Positions 55,701 through 64,000 of a stretch of DNA of 64,000 nucleotides are shown here, one piece after another (the stretch's first letter is position 1; every line of letters begins with the position of its first letter). The notes beneath the pieces were generated by a model. That model saw only the letters and a program-made list of their open reading frames with translations, was not told the origin of the DNA and made no database searches. The DNA comes from Echinococcus granulosus (lineage: Eukaryota; Platyhelminthes; Cestoda; Cyclophyllidea; Taeniidae). The translations under genes and the position numbers were made by a program. The stretch is from NCBI RefSeq assembly GCF_000524195.1, contig NW_020170525.1, positions 115,398 through 179,397 of the forward strand. The letters run 5' to 3'.

Positions 55701-58700
55701 CTAAAAATTCCTGAAATTTATGCTATTTGTGAATGCCGTTAGCCACATCATTTAGAGACAAGGAATTACCACGTACGAAAATCGTAAGAACTCTGCTAAA
55801 AATTGGATTGTTGTGCGCAACTTCACGCTTTCAAATGAACACGAAATCATAACTTTTGATTCACGTTATAATTTGACAGACTTCGTCGATGCACAATGTC
55901 GACAACTGCTAGTAGACGCATATTCATTTCCATTCAAAAAATCACCTTTTGCATCCAAATTAGAGACGACTGAAAACCTCAGAAACAAAGATCCATAAAA
56001 TTGGACAGGAAAATGAACTAACACAGAGACAAATCCTAACTAATTTAAGGTGTCCGATCATATGGGTAACCACCATTCGGTTTATTTAGCTGCCCTGTAG
56101 ACTAGCCAACTTAAAATAATATCAAACTTATAAAAACACTCATTAGTACACAAAATCTCGCCAACGGGTGTCTTCACCTTTTTTTCGTTTTATTCATGAT
56201 TTGTCAAAATTGCAGCATCAAATTTTTCTTAAGGAGAGTACAGTCTACTTAACAAGTCCCAAACTACTTCAAAAAAACCAACTAAATGCAACTTCCTTGA
56301 CAGCTTTGGATAAAGACCACTTTTAATTTATAAATGATCAAAAAATAAAAACAATATTTAAAAAAGGAACTGCGTAGCAATCATTGTGAACAGCAGAACG
56401 GTCGTTTTGCCAGAAACCTCTTGAAACATGCCAAATTTGGCGAAATGAGTTTAAGAGGCTATATGGCAAACTAAATTTTCAATGGACTATGACCTGTAAA
56501 ATTGAACATAGACCTATCACGCCCTGTCCGCAACCTGAGTTGCTTGAAGCAAGAGATACTTGTAATTCTTGTAAACTAGGCATTTTCCTGAAGACAATTT
56601 AGCACAAGGCTGCAGACCTGTAAGGTTATATAAAGGAATTCAGAGTAGCTCATTTAATTGGATTCAAAATTAATTTTGCAGACTGAAAGAATCATCTCGT
56701 TCCAAAAGACAATGAAGAAGGGCTTTAGCCGATTATGGTGATAAATCTTACAGAAAGACTGATGTACAAATGTCCAAGTTAGTGCATTAAAGTACTTTGC
56801 TAAATGCCTGAAAAATAAATACAATTCCTGTTATCAAAAGAGGGGTCGATTTAAGAAAAAAAGCATTTTTATTATGTAGTTTTCGCATAGCAGGAAGCCA
56901 TAGCCTCAGTTAAAAAGAAGAACATTTCTAGCTCACTTATTAGTTGGTAGACCACCACTTCTGTAAGGTGATTATTCACAAAATGATAGTTTTGGCTGTC
57001 ATAACTCAGAAAAAGGGCAAAGTACCTGTATGAGATTTGGACTGCGTGGCTGGAACGTGACTAGGCTGAGGAGCAGCGGCCATAGGCTGAACTGGAGGGC
57101 TTGTCTGGCTGGTGGGGACAACGTCATCAAAACCAAGTAGATCGTCGATGATCACGTCTGCTGAGGCTAATCAACAAAAGGAGGCTTTGCATGATGGAGG
57201 CTAACCGGGTGTTTCTTGCAAGTCAAAATGAAGTTTGTCTTTGACGCTTCGGTACAAAGCATTCAAATTTCGCAAGAAAAACTCGACTTCGGAGTCAATG
57301 TCAAATCTGGCACTTTAAGACGACCGCTATTAGGCCTTGCGTTGCAGTAGAGGAGCATACTTGTCACCGTTTTATGCAAACGACCCGTTTTCCGATTTTC
57401 ATTTGTGTCGTCGAACGAAAGTGACGCGAACGATTCAAAACATTAGCAGAGTGTGCCCTTAGTATTAGATTTAACCCCGATAACAAGCAAACAGCTAGTC
57501 AAAGGTCTGAGCCCAATAACATATTCATTCGTTTACGGGGATTGAATGTCTCCCACAAAGAATTAAGCAAAACTTTGAGGGTGAGAGTCGGGATCAGATG
57601 AGTCACTTCAGAGAAACCAATTGCTTTATGCTACCCAGAGGTTGACATTATGTTACGCAAATGACCCGGTGCCAGACTTTCAGCTCAACACCTGATCATC
57701 GAAAGCATCTATGATGCGTTTTAGTCGTTAAACCGGAACTTGACATTGAAGAGGCTATTTCACTGCCAAGTTACTGTAAATCCGTTGATTTGTTGCAATA
57801 TTCCTTGTTTAAATAAGTATGGAAAAAATAAATCCGCGGTTGAAACTTCATGGTTATTCGCCTACCATTTAATTGAAACTTGGCATCAATAGAAGAATAG
57901 ATTTGTACTTTGTACAAGGTAGCTTCCATAATTAAAAACTTTCTTTTTTAAAGGAGTAGTAAGTTATAGTTAAAAACAGCTATACGACAATTAAGTTCAA
58001 ACAAAGGTTTCATGAAAATTGCAAGGGAAAGTTAAAGTTACAAAAAAGGGCAATGCAGAAGCCTTATTTCTAGCAAACTCACTATTTTTGTGTTGCACTT
58101 GAGGTTCACTCTGTTTGATGGAAGCCTCTGAAGCGGAAAAGTCGGTTCAGGAAAGAGGAAATAAAGGATAAAGTCGATATAGTGGAAATAAAAGACATTT
58201 TGAAAATTATCAAACCTACCAAAAAAGATAATTGCTGCTTTAATGTTCAAATTCAAAAAATCATAACGGAAGACCGAATGCACTCACCTTTAACATCGGA
58301 AACGTGACCTTCCTTGGATGATACAGTATCTAAGGTTAACATATGAAATAAATACAAAGTGCTACCAAATTAAGTTCAAAATATTAAAACTATGGGCCTT
58401 AGCGTAATTTAACCCCCCAGCGTTAAATGCAAAAAGTTATAGATGTAATAATTTGATACTTGTTTAACCATTGGTAGAAGTAGCCATCACATTTGCCCCC
58501 AATGATTATCAAACATAAGCAACAGAGAAGAAAGCACATGTCTAAGATGGACGAATTTAGGGTTACCGAATGAGCAAAACTTTCGATATTTATTCCGATC
58601 GCGTGTTATGTAAGAAAGAAATCAACAACAGAAGTGTTACAAATCCTAAACAACGTAAAATCGTCAGTTACGGGGCAGCCCAAGCTACATATGAGGAAAT

Positions 58701-61700
58701 GTGAATACCGCAAGTCAAAGAATGCCTCTTCTGAGATTCCATTATTCAAGTGGAACCCAAACAGGCGGATGGGCAGCATTGATATGAAAAAAAAGGTATT
58801 AAAGTGCAAATGCAGAATACTAGCTCTGTTGTCTTTTATTAAATGACCCTAATTTTGGCAAGCGCTTCCGTAAATAGTGAATGGTTTATGAAGTAGCATC
58901 GTGGAGCATCAAAGAGCTTCAAGTAATGAGGAATAGGTGAAGCCTCCTTACACTATAGTTCAAAAAGGATGGCATTGGGATCACATGTCTTCCAATCTCA
59001 ATAGTAATGTAATGACCGCTGTACATGGTTTGTGAATTGCATTTTGAAACTCCAGCTACACTGCGATGCCGACGCAGAAGAGTGGTTAAGAGGAACGCTG
59101 AGTAGGACGCTCAAAAGAAATAGGTTAAGCAGTAACTTGATTGTTTTAACCCCCCAGTTTTCACATTTTTACTTCCAAACAGCAAATGAGAATTTAGTTA
59201 TACACTTCGACAACACGGTATGGCAAAAGAAGCTACAATGGTTGACGTAACATTAAGCATATATCTTCCCAAAGTGCCAGGTAGGTACAATTGTTTAAAA
59301 CCCGACAATGAGACTCGTGATTTCTATTTTGAAGGGGCAGAGTACATACGATTAGAATAATTAAAATTCCCTTGGGAATAATCGTAGGAAAGGTCGTTTT
59401 TGTTTATGTAAATTGGACCAGTAGCAACATCATTAAGCAATTTGAAGGTTACTAAAAAGGTGAATATTCGAACCAAAATCAGCAAAAGAAAATCACGAAT
59501 CATCTAAAACATAAAATTCCACCCTTTAATTATGCTTTAACCGAGAGAGAGACCTGACAGGATTGTTTATGGTCTTATAAAAACGGTTGATTTATAGGCA
59601 TCCCTACCATTTTGCCAACAAATATTTGCAAACCTTAAAGCTACATTAAGTTATTCTGGTTGTTTTCCGTTGAATTCCTGATTTACTTACATCAGGATAT
59701 CTCAGAGGGTATGGCAGTTTTGAGCTCACATAAGCATTTACCCTGAGATGACTGCCACGAAACAAAACGCAAAACATTTAGCAATTTTTATTTTAGTTGA
59801 CCAAGACGGTTTATGACTCCTTAACATCAGGAAAACGTCCACGTGAAGGAGTTTATGTGAGATGTGCTGAAGCATTATCAGTGGACTCTTTTGATGAAAG
59901 AGTCGTTAACAAGAACTCCACTAAAGACCTTGGAAATTGTTTGAAAGTGAAAAATTGAGTGAAACTATAGAATCACGCATTACGTTATAAGAAATGGGAG
60001 GGGTGTTTTATCCATTTCAATTTCAAAACAAATAACTGTGCTTGATTATTCGCTATAATTATCGAGTAAATTAATTCAGGTTCATAACGGGTTCAGAAAT
60101 CAAAAAATAAATACGTCTTGCCTGAAGCCGATTGTACTTACTACAATTATTGTATTCATAAAGATGTTGTATTGCACAAGCCATCATATTCCCATAAACT
60201 ACTGTTTTAAATCGATTTCCGGACAGTATAGAATATTTACAAATTCTGCGCTCCCAATGGGAGCTACCCTAATAAATCATGCTATTTCTTAAATAGAGCC
60301 AGATCTAACTCTATTCAATATTTTAGAGGTTGTAGAAAAGACTATGACTATGAGGACAGCAGCTACCGTTCCTGAACTATTAAAGGACATGGGGATAGAT
60401 TTTGTTTATAAGTACTTAAACCAACAGTAGAGACTTATTTATAGCGTTAAGGCAGATGGTTGGTCACGAAGCTTTGTACTTTCTGATGCACAAATTGACA
60501 ATTCCAACCAGTGCATTTGCGAGGTGTAGCCACTTTTGAAATCAAATAATAATGGATCTCAAGTCCAAACCAATCAAACAAAAAAAGGACCTAGCTTTTT
60601 CATCTGTGTAGCCTGACAGATCCCAAGCAAAAGTTTGTGAAATTGAATTTATGTAAAAAGTTACCCAGAAACCTATTTTCATGAGACTGGATAACTAAAA
60701 TTTTTCCCAGATTGAAAAGAAGAGACACTAATCCACCATCATGATCAGCTAATTTACATGAGCTGGAACAACGGTTGAGTAAAAGAGGCAGTAAATACTT
60801 TAATGGAATTTAACTCGAGTTCGTATTTAAGATAAAGTCAACAGAGAGCTGGGTCCTTTATAATGACGAGACGCGATGTTTAGAATTCATGAAGGCAAAT
60901 TCTCGCAGTTATCTCGAGTTTTAATAAGGGGGAGTATTTATGAAAGTTGCGAATCAATTCCATTTCAGTTTCTAATTTATTAAACGATTCGTTAGAATTA
61001 GAACAGACACTAAGTGGAGCCAGCAGAAAGGCTAACGAAGTGTAAGCCACTAAGTCACGCAAAACAGGCTGAATAAGTCAGTGAAACAAGCGGAAAGATA
61101 AGCACGTCTATCCAGAGATTTCCAGCGAAATGCCCACGAAGGGAGGTACAGAAGGAAGGCCAGCAAAGACGCACAGACGCGCGCGTGGAGTCTTTCTCCT
61201 TCGCTCGCTCTTCCCGCCCTCTCTCGCTCTCAAACGATCGATAGCCACGATGCCGCCTCGTTCGGCGCGTCTTCGGTACTGACAGAGCAGTGCATAATCA
61301 GGCCTGCCTACGCGATACGGAGGCCAACAAAGAGAAGTTTTGGAAATGTATTAGAGCCAAATTTTGCTACACATCAAAGTGATGCTAAGGTTTCGCACTT
61401 TTAAGCGTGCAGGTTTATGGAATTTTTGCTCCCAAATTGAGAGGTCGGTTTCAAAGATATTTAAGCTAATATAGCCAAATTTTTTTACAATACGCGCGTC
61501 AAAATGATAAACATGTCACGGTGTTCGGTAGTAAAGCAGTCATTCGTGCAGAAAATTAGCTCACTATTTGGTAATCAGAAAAAAACTTACTTGTAAATTT
61601 GTTTAACCTTAAATCCTTTTATTAAAAATACTACAAAAAACAAATCAAAAATCGTGCTTGTTTACCCCTTACAAATGTAAACCGGATTAAAACAGTGACG

Positions 61701-63511
61701 CTAAGTAACTAAAATATGACTTACTAAGACGATTCATCTCAATAATCTAGGCCCAAAAAAGGTAAAGTTGAATATTTTAAGCAAATTTATTAGTTTATCA
61801 GATACCAAGGCAGCAATCCCGCGCATTGGATTTATTAGGAATCTTACATAAGCTTACAAATAAAAAGATGCGCAACCCCATTAATAAATCGGGATTCTTA
61901 TTTTGTTGAAAGTTAGGAAACAAACCGGAGAGAGGAATTGGCAGTAGAGGATCAAGGGTACAGTAATACCACTAAAGGGCAAATTGCATATGAAACCAAA
62001 ATCAGATCAGAGATTACAAGGATGGCAGAAGCCACCCGCTATAGGTTTGCGAAATGCTAAGTGTTTCTTAAATTACTGAAATAAAAAAGTAGAGAAAGTG
62101 AATTCCGATCCTAACTTCTCTGTAATATAGTCTTAGCCAAAGAAGCTGTTATTCTTTGCTCAAGGGTAGCTAAACCTGGGTTAATTTCTGTTGAATTTCG
62201 AGTGTAGAGCACTTTATTGTCCGCGCAACACTTAACGTCAGCACTAAGCATTACGATTTAATTGGTGTTGGAGCAATTATCTCAACACGATATCTTGCAT
62301 TTGATAGGAATCGACAGTTTTGTAGGTAGCCCAACGCATTGGCATGGGGTGGTAGATACTTTGCTCCATTGTTTAAGATTGAAAAAGGGTCTACACTTCG
62401 GTCCTGATTGAAATGTTTCACGTTTTCGTATGTCTTATCTATTACCAAATAAATTTGATAAAATTTGTATCACTTGAAAGTAACACAGTTTATTACAAAA
62501 CGCATCTTATACAGACCATATAAGCACACTTCTCCCCCAAGTGAAAATATGCGTTTTTAGCAGTTTTATAGATGATATTTTCCTTTATTTGTGAAGCTTT
62601 TTTAAAATTGACTAAGGAAAATTGCACAAAATTTGAAGTAAATTATCTTCAACAACAGATTTAAAGATGCCATTAATCAAACCCCTTTTTATCAAATACA
62701 TTTTAAAATCACAAGAAATTAATAAGATTATGAAATAAAAAGAAAGCTCAACAGTGTTTTTTGACACAGCATCGACAAACTTGTAATCACATGAAAATAC
62801 TGGGAAATAATTATATGATTTAACCTATGTTGACCAAAATTAAATTTCTCTACGTAAAAAGAACACTTTTTCAAGCCAAAAAGTCATAAAATGTCAAGTT
62901 CACTATCAACAGACGATAAATTTTTACAGTTTTATGATATAACGATAAGGTGAGTAGAACAAAACGACCAACTTGCTCCTAAACATAGGCATGTTAGGTA
63001 AGCATCGAGCTAACGAAAAGTAAATCTAGAAGAATGTTGAAGAAACCGTAAATTAAACTGGACGTGCATTAGGAAATGATTTTATACTGCCGAACTGCTA
63101 TGGAGTCTAACAAAACCTCTATCGAGAACACAGTCAATAAAATTAATTAATAAGGATACATTAAAGCTTCAAATGGACTACCGTGACACAAAAATCTACC
63201 ACATTTTTAAGGAAAGGGAGATGTTTTTAGTCCTACCTCAATGACCCGTTTCGAATTACCGTCAAACATCTGTGTCCAGATTATTGAAGCTGGTCACAGA
63301 AATTAAAATACTAGTCTAAGAACTCCGTGAGACCGAGGAGATTGAGCACTTACCCTCAGGTTCGGAATCGTCGTGAACCGGGGTGGAACGACCAGAATGG
63401 GGAAAGACCAGATGGGTGGGTGAGGTTGCGTGAGGAGGTGGTGGTCGTGCAGGTGAGGGACTACGTCGCCTTGAGGGCGAGGCGCTGCGGGTGGAACTAC
63501 CTGATTCGTTC
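52728..63511 (-). CDS. PICALM: phosphatidylinositol-binding clathrin assembly protein (PICALM/AP180 family), C-terminal part
   Basis: Endocytic adaptor; the ANTH lipid-binding domain must be encoded right of the window. Exons on the minus strand: 63511-63354, 58329-58288, 57166-57026, 55381-55274, 52978-52815. Junction phases agree. The first reads SASPSRRRSPSPARPPPPHA then STPVHDDSEPE; the second is 14 residues (SSKEGHVSDVK). The third has ADVIIDDLLGFDDVV, with a DLL clathrin-binding type motif. The fourth has LDDILSLDPLMGNGSDF; the fifth has PLDQLDTTLASLASSLGG then SSNWGSSSAK, like AP180/PICALM LDSSLANLVGNLG followed by NW. If the fifth exon is not spliced at GTGCGT (52814), it runs to a stop at 52728; otherwise a further 3' exon exists. 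The 5-kb intron between the first two exons holds a GC-rich island (61120-61330). The start of the first exon is tentative. Confidence 0.8.
61120..61330. promoter_or_regulatory. GC-rich island inside the PICALM intron, possible internal promoter
   Basis: A sharp GC- and CpG-rich block (GCACAGACGCGCGCGTGGAG, GCCGCCTCGTTCGGCGCGTC) in otherwise AT-rich intron, with a pyrimidine-rich run (TTTCTCCTTCGCTCGCTCTT) and two CGAT-containing words. Only tiny open frames exist on either strand. It could be an alternative promoter and first exon for a PICALM isoform without the ANTH domain, or an unrelated element. Confidence 0.35.
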
Positions 63512-64000
63512 CTTCAAGATCAAACAACCGATTGCTACCATTACTGAGTTCTGACGTCATATCCATGATATGGAAGACAGTCGAGTGGTGGTTTGAAAGG
63601 GTATCTTGAGTGAAATTTCGACTAGAGTTAACGTTGGGGTCTTAATTCCCAATAATAGTTTCCTGAGCCTAGTGATATTTGAAATGTGGAAGACTTAACG
63701 CATCATCAGTCAAAATGTAAATTCGTAAGTTGCCTTTCGACTGGTGTACAATAAGACGTACAACCATAGAACATATAACAACAATGCAACCCGAAACGAC
63801 AAATTTTTTTGACCTAAAAGGAATATATAAAAATAAAAGTAAAAGCTCATTTAACTGGAATTTCGCACGCATTTAACAACAGTTTTTTAAACAAATTTTT
63901 CGACAAACGAAAAGCGCAGTTTTAAAGCTCTCTCATGAGACCAATCTTATATGTAAATCCTGCTAACATACAAGATCGCAAAAGTGTTTAGCTTTCATTA
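63512..64000. other. upstream intron of the PICALM gene
   Basis: AT-rich sequence without a supported exon. It is expected to be intron, since the N-terminal ANTH-encoding exons are not in the window. Confidence 0.5.

Noticed and set aside
63303..63566. Alternative minus frame reading SNGSNRLFDLEGTNQVV
   Set aside because: It overlaps the first PICALM exon but is out of phase with the downstream exons; the Ser/Pro/Arg frame ending in DDSEPE joins them correctly.

Overview
The window is nuclear DNA of an animal: AT-rich, with small exons joined by GT-AG introns of tens of bases to several kilobases, and no bacterial gene organisation. Its repeats are copies of a short LTR element with two LTRs of about 190 bp, a 396-bp non-coding centre, a primer-binding site and a polypurine tract. 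This matches the TRIM (terminal-repeat retrotransposon in miniature) family known from taeniid tapeworms. With the divergence of the conserved proteins, it suggests a taeniid cestode (Taenia/Echinococcus group). The organism is an inference; the gene calls rest on translated exons whose splice phases I checked by hand.

Layout. 1-5959 (+): DUS2, tRNA dihydrouridine synthase 2, lacking only its 5' end. 5960-15853: a gene-poor stretch with an imperfect GGAT/GATGAA repeat and a truncated TRIM LTR. 15854-24602 (-): a complete synaptogyrin with a 7-kb intron. 25150-25345: a near-intact solo LTR. 26148-27542 (+): a single-exon zinc-finger gene with a BCL11-like N-terminus. 27787-28128 (-): a weak unidentified two-exon gene. 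29365-30139 (-): a full TRIM with 4-bp target duplication. 31793-32180: an old TRIM. 35035-39563 (-): WDR45B/WIPI3. 40587-42000 (-): a probable BLOC1S2-like gene. 43132-47169 (-): WTAP. 47381-48765 (-): an unidentified 95-residue gene. 48914-50026 (+): UBE2C, head-to-head with the 95-residue gene across 148 bp. 52728-63511 (-): the 3' half of a PICALM/AP180 clathrin assembly gene whose ANTH-encoding 5' part lies to the right of the window.

These are ordinary housekeeping and neuronal/vesicle genes: tRNA and mRNA modification (DUS2, WTAP), membrane traffic and autophagy (synaptogyrin, WDR45B, BLOC1S2-like, PICALM) and cell cycle (UBE2C). They do not form a pathway cluster, and I found no new biological system. 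The observations most worth a second look are: the full TRIM appears chimeric, because its two LTRs belong to different sequence subtypes; the unidentified 95-residue gene sits between WTAP and UBE2C with very tight spacing; and PICALM has consecutive symmetric phase-1 exons.
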